Below the pieces are notes generated by a model that was not told the DNA's origin, did no database searches, and saw only the letters and a program-made list of their open reading frames with translations. Below, one piece after another: positions 7,547 to 15,999 of a stretch of DNA of 64,000 bases. Numbering within the stretch: the first letter of the stretch is position 1; each line of letters starts with the position of its first letter. The translations under genes were made by a program, and so were the position numbers. Source of the DNA: Rhodoferax sp. (lineage in GTDB: Bacteria; Pseudomonadota; Gammaproteobacteria; Burkholderiales; Burkholderiaceae_C); contig NZ_JAUYQD010000021.1 of assembly GCF_030697375.1 (NCBI RefSeq), positions 62,001 through 126,000 of the forward strand. The letters are read 5' to 3'.

Positions 7547-9370
7547 ATGTTTGAAAAAAATAAGATATACAGAAATATATTGATACTGCAATCGCGGAAT
7601 TGTTGGGATGTATATTTAAATAAATATGATGTTAATCAAGATGTAGTTCTGACTTTTGACTTCGGACTTAAGCGAGAAATTGAAAGCTTAGGCGGAACAG
7701 TTTTCTATATAGATCATCTGTGTGCGCAGACAGAGATGCAGGAAAACAATTTTCTAGCCGCTGATTTTTTTAAAAATTGGCACTATGATAAGAATGGAAA
7801 AGATATTTTTATTGAGAAGGGTATTTCCTTCGGCTTTGCTTTTAGAATTGAAATATGGAGCGAGTATCTATATTACGTGAGATTAAGAGCATGTCTTGGA
7901 AAACTCAGATTACTTCAGTATAGTGAAATTCTACTATGTGAAGAGAATGGCACTATAGAAAACATTCTGCGCGAAATGGATTTGAAGTTTGTATCGTCAA
8001 TGCCGTCATCGACCATGAGAGTCACTTATTTTTTTGACATTCATAGGTATATGTATGAGGCATTACATGGTAAAAACATTCGGGGTAAAGTGAGGGATGC
8101 AATCGTCAAGATTGTTTCAAATATAAATTTTATTTTTGACAAAGTATTTTATGTAAAATGCTTTAAGAAAACAATTTACGCCCAAATTTATCATCCTACA
8201 AAAAATATTTTAGAAAAATTGAAGCATGACGCTGATATTAGGGTTGTCACCTCTTCTCTGACGACGAGCTTAAATATTAAAAGCTTTTTTCTTCAGCGAC
8301 TTATACCAATAAATGGACGGTTGTCAGCATATGAAAGTCCGGCCAACACCTTGTTGTCCAATTTCAAGGACCGACGATACGCTTTACTTCGGCTGACTGA
8401 TGGTACTGATATCACTGCGAGCGCCTACGATATTATAGAGCAGCAAATACGCCCGAGAGTACCTGAAGCACTTCGAATCATCAGTAGTGTTTTGAAATAT
8501 ATAAAAAAAGTGCCAATCGATTTGGAAATAATGATCGCCAATATTGGTTTGCTTCAGACAGTTGTGGATTGCGTATTAAAAGAAAACGGGGTGCCAAGCT
8601 ACCTCATTATTAACGGATTGATGACTGGTCAATTTTGTGATGAAGCTAAATATGCAACTGTTATCAATGGCTATTCTGAAAGTATAAAAAAGCATTACTT
8701 CCATGACAATCACAATGTAGTCACCTTGGGTGATCCAAGAATGGATCAATACGCTATGCGGTCCAAACCTCAATCCATTAATCGGACGAAACCGACCATC
8801 AGTATCGGTACCTCTGGGTTTAATAATCTTGATCTAAATAGCTACGTTGCGGTCGAATTTGATTTCATGTTCGACGTGCTGTCTACATTTCTTGAGCTGC
8901 ATCGCGAAGGTGTCATTTTCAATCTCATCATCAAAGTTCGACCAAATGGCATTGCAGCTCAGTATAGAGAGTTTGTAAATGAGTATTTTCCAACTCTTGA
9001 AATAGAAATACTAAAAGAAGTTTCTATCAGTCAAGTGCTCTGCAAAACCGACCTTTACATTTCCATATATTCTCAAACGCTGTTTGAGGCTTCTTGCCTG
9101 GGAATTCCGGTTATCTACTATAAAAAAGATACTGAAATTCTGGATCCTCCTTTTGATCAAAATTCCGAGCTCGTAACGATCGGCACGGCAATTGAATTGA
9201 AACAAGCCTTTTTTGATTTTGTATCGGACCACGATCGGTTTAAAGCATTCCAAAAAAAATCTGTAATGGAAAAGTACGTTGGCCCCTTGGATGGTAAAAA
9301 TCTTGAGAGAAACCTCACATTTATCTATGGTCTTCTTAAAGAACAAGGATTTGAACGGGTATCACCATGA
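7547..9370 (+). CDS. unrecognised 607-aa protein, possible surface-carbohydrate glycosyltransferase
   Basis: I do not recognise a named family with certainty. The gene is markedly AT-rich compared with the housekeeping genes, is soluble in appearance (no signal peptide or clear membrane segment), and starts at ATG 7547. The C-terminal third contains ISIYSQTLFEASCLGIPVIYY at about residues 505-525, the type of stretch found in the nucleotide-sugar half of GT-B glycosyltransferases (Ser/Gln then Glu then Gly-Ile-Pro-Val). Its size and place between the flippase and acetyltransferases would fit large surface-carbohydrate proteins of O-antigen loci. A role in adding the nonulosonic acid is speculation. 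Its stop overlaps the next ATG (ATGA). Confidence 0.55.
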   Translation: MFEKNKIYRNILILQSRNCWDVYLNKYDVNQDVVLTFDFGLKREIESLGGTVFYIDHLCAQTEMQENNFLAADFFKNWHYDKNGKDIFIEKGISFGFAFRIEIWSEYLYYVRLRACLGKLRLLQYSEILLCEENGTIENILREMDLKFVSSMPSSTMRVTYFFDIHRYMYEALHGKNIRGKVRDAIVKIVSNINFIFDKVFYVKCFKKTIYAQIYHPTKNILEKLKHDADIRVVTSSLTTSLNIKSFFLQRLIPINGRLSAYESPANTLLSNFKDRRYALLRLTDGTDITASAYDIIEQQIRPRVPEALRIISSVLKYIKKVPIDLEIMIANIGLLQTVVDCVLKENGVPSYLIINGLMTGQFCDEAKYATVINGYSESIKKHYFHDNHNVVTLGDPRMDQYAMRSKPQSINRTKPTISIGTSGFNNLDLNSYVAVEFDFMFDVLSTFLELHREGVIFNLIIKVRPNGIAAQYREFVNEYFPTLEIEILKEVSISQVLCKTDLYISIYSQTLFEASCLGIPVIYYKKDTEILDPPFDQNSELVTIGTAIELKQAFFDFVSDHDRFKAFQKKSVMEKYVGPLDGKNLERNLTFIYGLLKEQGFERVSP

Positions 9371-10023
9371 CAAAGATATTGAAGGTGTTTGTGCAAAACA
9401 TGCTATTAAGACGGCGCTTTCCTCGCAGTGTAATTAATAACGGAGCGTTTGCGGATAGAGCCAGTGTTCTCGGTGATTTTTCTGTGTTGTTTCGCGATGC
9501 TACTTTAGTCCAAAGTGATTTGGGTGCATATAGCTATGTTCAATCTGGAAGTCTAATTTGTAATGCTGAAATAGGGAAATATTGTTCAATTGCCGGTGAT
9601 GTCTCCATAGGGTTGGCATCTCATCCAACTCACTTTGTGAGTAGTAGTCCTGTTTTTTATGATAATAGTCAGCCCCTACCTAAATTCTTTGTTAGCGGAA
9701 GAAAATATTTAGAGAGTGTGCCAAGAACAATAATCGGTGCAGATGTGTGGATTGGCCAGGGTGTAATGATAAAGGCGGGTATAAAAATTGGAGTAGGTGC
9801 CGTGATTGGTGCTGGGTCAATTGTGACGAAGGATGTCGCTCCCTATGTTATAGCGGCGGGCAACCCATGTAAAATAATTCGGCATCGATTTTCAGAAGAA
9901 GTTGTCAATCGTCTTCTTGACTCACACTGGTGGCAGTTAAGTGACAAGCGACTCGAAAAGCTTGCTCACTTGTTTCTTGATCCACTTCGATTTCTTGATG
10001 AATTGGAGCATTCAAGATGCTAA
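9367..10023 (+). CDS. CatB/XAT-type left-handed beta-helix acetyltransferase
   Basis: A 218-aa hexapeptide-repeat acyltransferase. The isoleucine-patch repeats run through GKYCSIAGDVSIG and later VWIGQGVMIKAGIKIGVGAVIGAGSIVTKDV. The segment LASHPTHF supplies the His expected of the xenobiotic/CatB-like acetyltransferase group. It would use acetyl-CoA to O- or N-acetylate a sugar of the repeat unit. It overlaps the previous gene by ATGA and the next by 7 bases, so three genes appear co-translated. AT-rich like its neighbours. Confidence 0.85.
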   Translation: MTKILKVFVQNMLLRRRFPRSVINNGAFADRASVLGDFSVLFRDATLVQSDLGAYSYVQSGSLICNAEIGKYCSIAGDVSIGLASHPTHFVSSSPVFYDNSQPLPKFFVSGRKYLESVPRTIIGADVWIGQGVMIKAGIKIGVGAVIGAGSIVTKDVAPYVIAAGNPCKIIRHRFSEEVVNRLLDSHWWQLSDKRLEKLAHLFLDPLRFLDELEHSRC

Positions 10024-10607
10024 AACTAGTTGGTCGTATCTATCAAAAAATTTTCAGAATATTATTTTGGATCACGCAAAAAAATATTTTTAAAACACTA
10101 GGTCGCGGAGCCTATTTCATTCGCCCATTCAGGATTGATGGGGCGGCCAATATTAATATAGGCGAAGGAACATCATTTCAGAGAGGTGCCTGGCTTTATT
10201 GTTGCGGAGTAAATAATCAACAGGCAACATTATCAATTGGTAAAGGATCCGTTTTTGGATACAACAATCATATCACTTCTGTTGGTGAAGTTCTGATTGG
10301 CAGTCACGTCCTTACTGCTAATAATGTTTACATATCAGATAATATACATGGCTATGAAGATATATTGTTGCCGATTATTAAACAACCTGTCCAATTTAAA
10401 CGCCATGTTCAGATAGGTACGGGTGCGTGGATTGGCGAAAATGTCTGCATCATTGGTGCATCTGTTGGGAGAAACTCTGTAATAGGAGCGAATGCCGTTG
10501 TAACATCTGATATACCAGACTATTCAATTGCGGTAGGAATTCCCGCGAGAGTGATTAAAAAATATGATGCAGTTCTAAATATATGGGTGACAGTAGGAAA
10601 TGATTAA
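10017..10607 (+). CDS. WbbJ-type left-handed beta-helix acetyltransferase
   Basis: A 196-aa hexapeptide-repeat acyltransferase of the WbbJ/maltose-acetyltransferase-like group. Repeats are visible at GWIGENVCI-like positions (AWIGENVCIIGASVGRNSVIG) followed by ANAVVTSDIPDYSIAVGIPA, the family's closing loop. The SDNIHGYED segment carries the usual catalytic His. A second acetyltransferase in tandem with the CatB-like gene suggests two acetylation sites in the glycan. The 7-base overlap with the upstream gene supports coupling. Confidence 0.82.
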   Translation: MLKLVGRIYQKIFRILFWITQKNIFKTLGRGAYFIRPFRIDGAANINIGEGTSFQRGAWLYCCGVNNQQATLSIGKGSVFGYNNHITSVGEVLIGSHVLTANNVYISDNIHGYEDILLPIIKQPVQFKRHVQIGTGAWIGENVCIIGASVGRNSVIGANAVVTSDIPDYSIAVGIPARVIKKYDAVLNIWVTVGND

Positions 10608-10621
10608 CACGAGATTTTTTG

Positions 10622-11758
10622 ATGAAAAATAAGATATTGATTACGGGTGGCGCTGGATTTATTGGTTCAAATTTGGCAAATGTGCTTATTGGCAAGGGTT
10701 ATTTTGTCCGAGTGCTGGATAACTTGACGACTCAGATCCATGGTGAGGACCCTGAGGGCTCTCAGTTATATCGATCATTACATAGTAAAGTGGAGTTTAT
10801 TCGAGGAAGTGTAACAAATAGGGATGATTTAGCTAAGGCCTTGTTCGGCATAGATACTGTGGTGCATCTGGCGGCAGAAACCGGGACAGGTCAGTCAATG
10901 TATGCAATTCGCCATTATTCAGACGTCAACATAGGGGGCACAGCTTTACTGCTTGATCTGATTGCCAATGAGCCTTTCCCGGTGAAGAAAATTGTTGTGG
11001 CATCTTCGCGGGCGGTCTATGGCGAGGGCAAGTATCGCTGTGCTCTTCATGGTTCGGTGTATCCAGTTGCGCGCCGAGCCATTGACATGGGAAATGGTAA
11101 CTTCGAGGTGCATTGCCCGTTTTGTAACAATGTCGTGACTACGCTACCGACCAGTGAAGATTCGTTGTTGAGTCCAGCGTCCGTATACGGTATCACAAAA
11201 TTGAACCAAGAGCAGATGGTGCTTACTGTTGGGCGGGCCATAGGTATTTCTGCATTGGCTTTTCGTTATCAGAATGTGTATGGTCCGGGGCAGTCTCTGT
11301 CGAACCCATACACCGGAATTCTGTCCATCTTTTCGACCAGAATTTTGAATGGGAATAGCATTAATATTTTTGAGGATGGAAAGGAAAGCAGGGATTTTGT
11401 CTACATTGACGATGTCATCGCCGCTACGGTCAAAGGCATTGAAGAAGATGCCCCGCTTATCACGGCATTAAATGTGGGTTCAGGTGTTGCGACAGATGTA
11501 TTGACTATTGCGAATACTTTGAAGCAACTAGTTGGGCTATCCGTTCCAATCAAGATTTCAGGTCAATTTCGTTTGGGCGACATCCGACACAACGTAGCTG
11601 ACCTATGCAGTGTTCGAACAATTCTTGGCTTTGAACCTGAAGTATTTTTTGAGGAAGGATTGCGCCGGTTTGTTGATTGGGTCCGCGGCCAACAAATACA
11701 AGCGGATCGGTATGAAGAGAGTCTTGTCCAGCTTAAGGCGAGGGGCCTTTTTAAATGA
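10622..11758 (+). CDS. NAD-dependent sugar epimerase with Cys-rich insert (dTDP-L-rhamnose 4-epimerase-like)
   Basis: An extended SDR of 378 aa with ITGGAGFIGSN at the N-terminus, a Ser-Ser active-site strand (VVASSRAVYG) and the catalytic pair in YGITK. ATG 10622 is preferred to the in-frame TTG just before it. Between the active-site strand and the YxxxK helix lies an insert with Cys140-x2-His143 and Cys165-x2-Cys168, which looks like a small zinc-binding knuckle. Similar inserts occur in the WbiB/Tll-like group of dTDP-L-rhamnose 4-epimerases, so 6-deoxytalose formation is possible. UDP-glucose 4-epimerase activity is the alternative. Confidence 0.72.
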   Translation: MKNKILITGGAGFIGSNLANVLIGKGYFVRVLDNLTTQIHGEDPEGSQLYRSLHSKVEFIRGSVTNRDDLAKALFGIDTVVHLAAETGTGQSMYAIRHYSDVNIGGTALLLDLIANEPFPVKKIVVASSRAVYGEGKYRCALHGSVYPVARRAIDMGNGNFEVHCPFCNNVVTTLPTSEDSLLSPASVYGITKLNQEQMVLTVGRAIGISALAFRYQNVYGPGQSLSNPYTGILSIFSTRILNGNSINIFEDGKESRDFVYIDDVIAATVKGIEEDAPLITALNVGSGVATDVLTIANTLKQLVGLSVPIKISGQFRLGDIRHNVADLCSVRTILGFEPEVFFEEGLRRFVDWVRGQQIQADRYEESLVQLKARGLFK

Positions 11759-12744
11759 TGCACACCGTGACCCCAGGCTTGGTGAGCATTATCGTGGCCA
11801 GTTACAACCATGCTGAGTATCTTGATCGTCGCATGGAGAGTTTGATTTCCCAGACTTATAAGAATATAGAGATAATCGTTATAGATGATTGTTCGCCGGA
11901 TAATAGTCTGCAGATATTGCGTAAATATGAGACCAACCCAAAAATAAAGTTGATTATACGTCAAGAGAATGGTGGATGGGTTGCTGTCAGCAATCAAGGT
12001 CTTGAAATGTCATCTGGCGAGTTCGTAATTTTTGCCAATTGCGATGATGAATGTGATCATCAGTTAATTGAAAAATTAATTGGTGGCATGCATAAATATC
12101 CTACGGCCGGTATTTCATACTGCCGCAGTTTACTAATAGATGAAAACAATAGAATTCTTGGTAATGATTTCTCAATCAGAGAGAAGGCATTTCGCCTTAA
12201 ATGTGTCAACGATACCTTGCTAACGCAAAAAGAGATGGGGCGTTTTTTACTGCATTCCTGTGTCATTCCGAATTTGAGTGCGGCACTATTTCGTAAGGCC
12301 GCCTTTTCCAATGTTGGTGGTCTCACTTCAAGTTATAGAGTGTGTTCTGATTGGGATTTATTTTTCAGAATTGTTTCATGCTATGACGTTGCATATATTG
12401 CTGCACCTTTGAACAAATTTCGACAGCACTGCACTACGATTCGTTCCAGTACAAAGGACCGTGTTATTTACGAGGAGTACATCCGATTACTTCTTGGGAA
12501 AATAAAGGTATTGAATCTTTCCCTGATCGAGAAGGCCCGATATAGAACAAGAGTCATGTATCTTTGGGCAATTCATATACTTTCTCCATCATTGAACGTC
12601 GGTATAAATTTTAATTATCACGTTAAAAATGTTATTCAGATTGATCCGGTAGCGATGGCTTTCTTGCCGATAGCGATTTTGGTGCGAGTTGCGGTTTTAT
12701 TGCGGAAATTACCTTCGCGACTATTTTCTAAAATATTTATTTAG
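11755..12744 (+). CDS. family 2 glycosyltransferase
   Basis: A 329-aa GT2 (GT-A fold) enzyme. The N-terminal SIIVASYNHAEYLDRRMESL and the EIIVIDDCSPDNS segment bind the nucleotide sugar. The FANCDDECD stretch holds the metal-binding Asp cluster at about residues 96-104, and a C-terminal CSDWDLFFR motif is typical of O-antigen GT2 enzymes. Start overlaps the epimerase stop (ATGA). Donor and acceptor cannot be deduced. Confidence 0.88.
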   Translation: MMHTVTPGLVSIIVASYNHAEYLDRRMESLISQTYKNIEIIVIDDCSPDNSLQILRKYETNPKIKLIIRQENGGWVAVSNQGLEMSSGEFVIFANCDDECDHQLIEKLIGGMHKYPTAGISYCRSLLIDENNRILGNDFSIREKAFRLKCVNDTLLTQKEMGRFLLHSCVIPNLSAALFRKAAFSNVGGLTSSYRVCSDWDLFFRIVSCYDVAYIAAPLNKFRQHCTTIRSSTKDRVIYEEYIRLLLGKIKVLNLSLIEKARYRTRVMYLWAIHILSPSLNVGINFNYHVKNVIQIDPVAMAFLPIAILVRVAVLLRKLPSRLFSKIFI

Positions 12745-12751
12745 GTTAATT

Positions 12752-13846
12752 ATGATATTCGATCATTTTGATGGAAAAAATGTTCTCATTACAGGTCACA
12801 CTGGATTTAAAGGCGCATGGCTTACAGGTTGGCTTAAGAAGCTTGGCGCTAATGTGGTTGGCATTGCCCTTGACCCACCATCCAAGCCATCTCATTTTGT
12901 GGGTGCACAATTGGCTCATGATATGACGGACCTGCGCATAGACATTCGAGATCGTGCTGACATCGAAGACGCAATCTTGTCTGCTCAACCAGATTTTGTG
13001 TTCCATCTCGCAGCGCAGGCGCTAGTGCGACGTTCATACGTTGATCCTATTGAGACTTGGCAGACAAATGTGCTGGGTACATTGCATGTATTGGAAGGTC
13101 TGCGAAAATTGAACAAACCCTGCGCCGCGGTAATCATTACCAGCGACAAATGCTACGATAATGTGGAGTGGGTCTGGGGCTATCGGGAGACCGATGCCAT
13201 GGGCGGACCTGATCCCTATAGCGCATCGAAAGGTGCCGCTGAGCTCGCTATTCGTTCCCATATTAAATCGTATTTTCCAAAAATATCGAGCAAGGTACGG
13301 ATTGCTTCGGCTCGTGCTGGCAATGTTATTGGAGGGGGTGATTGGGCGGCAGATCGCATCGTGCCCGATTGCGTGAGAGCTTGGTCAAGTGACAAGGAGG
13401 TCGAGCTGCGCAATCCACATTCCACTCGGCCTTGGCAGCATGTGCTTGAGCCGCTGAGCGGCTACCTGAGCTTGGCCATTGCATTGACTCAGCAACCTGA
13501 ATTGCATGGTGAGGCATTCAATTTTGGGCCACAAGCGCAGCACAACCATAGTGTGTTGGCTTTAGTGCAGCAGATGGCGCGGCACTGGGATCAGGTTCGT
13601 TGGCAAGACGTCTCAGAGGTAGCCCAGGGTCCATACGAGTCAGGTTTGCTCAAGCTTAATTGTGATAAAGCATTGCATTATTTACACTGGCGTGCCGTGA
13701 TGAATTTCGAAGATACTGTACGCATGACTGCTGAATGGTATCGTGTTTATTACCAACAGCAGTCACAGGTTGCTGCCACAACACGATTACAGATTGATGC
13801 ATACACAGCGTATGCCAAGCAACAAGGATTAGCATGGGCAACATGA
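12752..13846 (+). CDS. rfbG: CDP-glucose 4,6-dehydratase
   Basis: An extended SDR of 364 aa. Start is set at ATG 12752 because the product then begins IFDHFDGKNVLITGHTGFKG, matching RfbG/DdhB; the longer frame runs back into the previous gene. The TGHTGFKGAWL cofactor motif, the SDKCYDN strand and the YSASK catalytic pair are all RfbG-like. It makes CDP-4-keto-6-deoxy-D-glucose. RfbF (CDP-glucose synthesis) lies 420 bases downstream. No RfbH-type 3-dehydratase is present, so a 3,6-dideoxyhexose is not the obvious product. Confidence 0.9.
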   Translation: MIFDHFDGKNVLITGHTGFKGAWLTGWLKKLGANVVGIALDPPSKPSHFVGAQLAHDMTDLRIDIRDRADIEDAILSAQPDFVFHLAAQALVRRSYVDPIETWQTNVLGTLHVLEGLRKLNKPCAAVIITSDKCYDNVEWVWGYRETDAMGGPDPYSASKGAAELAIRSHIKSYFPKISSKVRIASARAGNVIGGGDWAADRIVPDCVRAWSSDKEVELRNPHSTRPWQHVLEPLSGYLSLAIALTQQPELHGEAFNFGPQAQHNHSVLALVQQMARHWDQVRWQDVSEVAQGPYESGLLKLNCDKALHYLHWRAVMNFEDTVRMTAEWYRVYYQQQSQVAATTRLQIDAYTAYAKQQGLAWAT

Positions 13847-14262
13847 GTCTTGATGATATTTTGATTACACCGTTAGCCCGCATAGCGACAACTGGTGGTG
13901 ATGTATTGCACGCTATGAAGCAAAGTGATGCTGGGTATAACGCTTTTGGGGAAGCGTACTTTTCATGGGTAGCGGCTGGTTCTGCTAAAGCCTGGAAACG
14001 ACACACACGGATGACTATGAATGTCGTCGTACCCGTGGGGATGGTCAAGTTTGTGTTTTGTGTGGAAGGCTCGGGGGCATTTCGTGTCGAGGAAATTGGT
14101 GTAGATTGCTACGCACGCATCACAGTGCCGCCCGGCATCTGGTTCGGGTTTCAGGGTCTGTCTGCTCCAAACAGTTTGGTTTTGAATCTCGCTGACATCC
14201 CCCATGATCCAAACGAAGTTGAACGCATGGCATTGTCGGATATTAATTTTGATTGGAAATAA
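13834..14262 (+). CDS. RmlC/WxcM-like cupin, putative CDP-4-keto-6-deoxyhexose epimerase
   Basis: A 142-aa cupin-fold protein with weak similarity to dTDP-4-dehydrorhamnose 3,5-epimerases (segments AWKRHTRMTMN and ARITVPPGIWFGFQGL). It overlaps the rfbG end; AAGGA about 5 bases before ATG 13834 favours this start over ATG 13843. Lying between rfbG and rfbF it most likely epimerises the CDP-4-keto-6-deoxyglucose product at C3 and/or C5, as AltA-like proteins do in 6-deoxy-L-altrose synthesis. That is inferred from context; stereochemistry cannot be read. Confidence 0.7.
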   Translation: MGNMSLDDILITPLARIATTGGDVLHAMKQSDAGYNAFGEAYFSWVAAGSAKAWKRHTRMTMNVVVPVGMVKFVFCVEGSGAFRVEEIGVDCYARITVPPGIWFGFQGLSAPNSLVLNLADIPHDPNEVERMALSDINFDWK

Positions 14263-14265
14263 ATT

Positions 14266-15027
14266 GTGAAAGTTATTCTACTCGCTGGTGGTTTCGGGAC
14301 GCGCTTGGCAGAATTCACTGACGTCATTCCTAAACCGATGGTACCGGTCGGAGGCAAGCCAATCTTATGGCATATTATGCGGACCTATGCATACTTTGGA
14401 CATAAAGATTTTTATGTTGCGCTTGGTTATAAGGCAGAGGTGATCAAGGAGTATTTTCTAAATTACCGCGCACTCAATGCCGACTTTACAGTGGACCTTT
14501 TTTCGGGAGATTTGAAGTCGCATCAAGTTGATTCTGTGGATTGGCGCGTGACACTGGTGAACACCGGCAATACATCCATGACCGGTGGACGCGTGAAACG
14601 GATGCAGTCATTCATTGGCAATGAGACTTGCATGCTCACCTATGGCGATGGAGTGGCCGATATCGATCTGGATGCGTTGGTGGCGTTTCACCGGAGCCAT
14701 GGCAAGATGGTCACGGTATCCGCTGTTCGGCCCGCCGCCCGTTTTGGGGAATTGGAAATGGATGGTGGGCGAGTTACCAACTTCCAAGAGAAGCCTCAGT
14801 TGCACGATGGTTGGATCAATGGCGGCTATTTTGTGGTTGAGCCTGCATTTTTTGACATGATTGCCGGCGACGATACATTGCTAGAGCGAGAGCCCTTGGA
14901 GCAGGCCACCAAAGCTAACGAGTTAATGGCCTATCGCCATGATGGTTTTTGGCATTGCATGGACACTAAACGGGACCATGAATTGCTGGAATCGATGTGG
15001 ACTAAAGGTGCACCGTGGGCAAAGTAG
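14266..15027 (+). CDS. rfbF: glucose-1-phosphate cytidylyltransferase
   Basis: A 253-aa nucleotidyltransferase that makes CDP-D-glucose from CTP and glucose-1-phosphate. The signature LAGGFGTRLAEFTDVIPKPM is at residues 5-24, with the phosphate-binding Arg and Lys in the expected places. Later motifs TYGDGVADI and EKPQLHDGWINGGYF match RfbF. GTG start at 14266, three bases after the previous stop. Supplies rfbG. Confidence 0.93.
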   Translation: MKVILLAGGFGTRLAEFTDVIPKPMVPVGGKPILWHIMRTYAYFGHKDFYVALGYKAEVIKEYFLNYRALNADFTVDLFSGDLKSHQVDSVDWRVTLVNTGNTSMTGGRVKRMQSFIGNETCMLTYGDGVADIDLDALVAFHRSHGKMVTVSAVRPAARFGELEMDGGRVTNFQEKPQLHDGWINGGYFVVEPAFFDMIAGDDTLLEREPLEQATKANELMAYRHDGFWHCMDTKRDHELLESMWTKGAPWAK

Positions 15028-15036
15028 TTTGATCTG

Positions 15037-15999
15037 ATGCGTGTACTGATAACTGGTGGGTTTGGCTTTGTCGGCGGGCGTGTAGCGCAACATCTGCAGC
15101 AAGCCGGGCATCAAATTGTGTTGGGCACCCGCCAAGCAAGTTGTTCACCCGCTTGGTTGCCCGAAGCCGAAGTTGTGACAACCAATTGGCACGATGCGCA
15201 TGCCTTGGCGCAAAGCTGCAACCGGATTGATGTGGTGATACATGCCGCGGGGATGAACGCGCAGGACTGTTCCGCCGATTCGGTCGCTGCATTAGACTTT
15301 AATGGGTTGGCGACTGCACGTTTGGTTGCCGCCGCAACCAAAGCCAGCGTGAAGCGGTTTATATACTTATCCACTGCTCATGTGTACGCCAATCCGCTCA
15401 TTGGCACCATCACGGAAGACACTTGCCCCCGCAATCTACATCCATATGCCACTTCTCACCTCGCGGGCGAATATGTGGTATTGAATGCCAATCTGCACGA
15501 TGAAATCGAGTGCATCGTGTTACGCTTATCTAATGTTTTTGGCACCCCGGCACATGAAAATGTGAAATGTTGGACATTATTGCTGAACGATTTATGCAAA
15601 CAAGCCCTTCAGACACGAAAATTGATATTAAAGTCAAGTGGAATCCAGCGACGTGATTTTATTGCAATGACGGAGGTTTGTCGCGTTATTGAGTACTTTT
15701 CTTCTTTTGATTCTTATTCACTGGCCCATAATGTTATCAATGTAGGTTCTGGAGTGTCTCAAATGGTACTTGAAATGGCGCAGCTGATTCAGCAGCGGTG
15801 TGTAGTATTATTTGGTTTTGAACCAGAGTTGTTAAGACCGCCCGCCACCGTAGATGAAAGACTTGAAATATTACAATTCAAAACAGATAGATTGACAAAA
15901 ATTGGCTTGAATGTAATTGTTAATAACATTTCGCATGTTGATGATTTGTTATATTATTGTAGTGTAAACTTTGATAGTAAATGTGATGTGAATAAATGA
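15037..15999 (+). CDS. NAD(P)-dependent 4-ketoreductase/epimerase with YxxxH active site
   Basis: An extended SDR of 320 aa with LITGGFGFVGGRV at the N-terminus and an active-site strand FIYLSTAHVY. The catalytic YxxxK reads Tyr137-A-T-S-His141, so the usual Lys is His. Position after rfbG, the cupin and rfbF suggests it reduces a CDP-4-keto-6-deoxyhexose to the final CDP-sugar. Whether the His substitution permits catalysis is unknown; it may be a family trait. ATGA overlap with the following glycosyltransferase. Confidence 0.7.
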   Translation: MRVLITGGFGFVGGRVAQHLQQAGHQIVLGTRQASCSPAWLPEAEVVTTNWHDAHALAQSCNRIDVVIHAAGMNAQDCSADSVAALDFNGLATARLVAAATKASVKRFIYLSTAHVYANPLIGTITEDTCPRNLHPYATSHLAGEYVVLNANLHDEIECIVLRLSNVFGTPAHENVKCWTLLLNDLCKQALQTRKLILKSSGIQRRDFIAMTEVCRVIEYFSSFDSYSLAHNVINVGSGVSQMVLEMAQLIQQRCVVLFGFEPELLRPPATVDERLEILQFKTDRLTKIGLNVIVNNISHVDDLLYYCSVNFDSKCDVNK

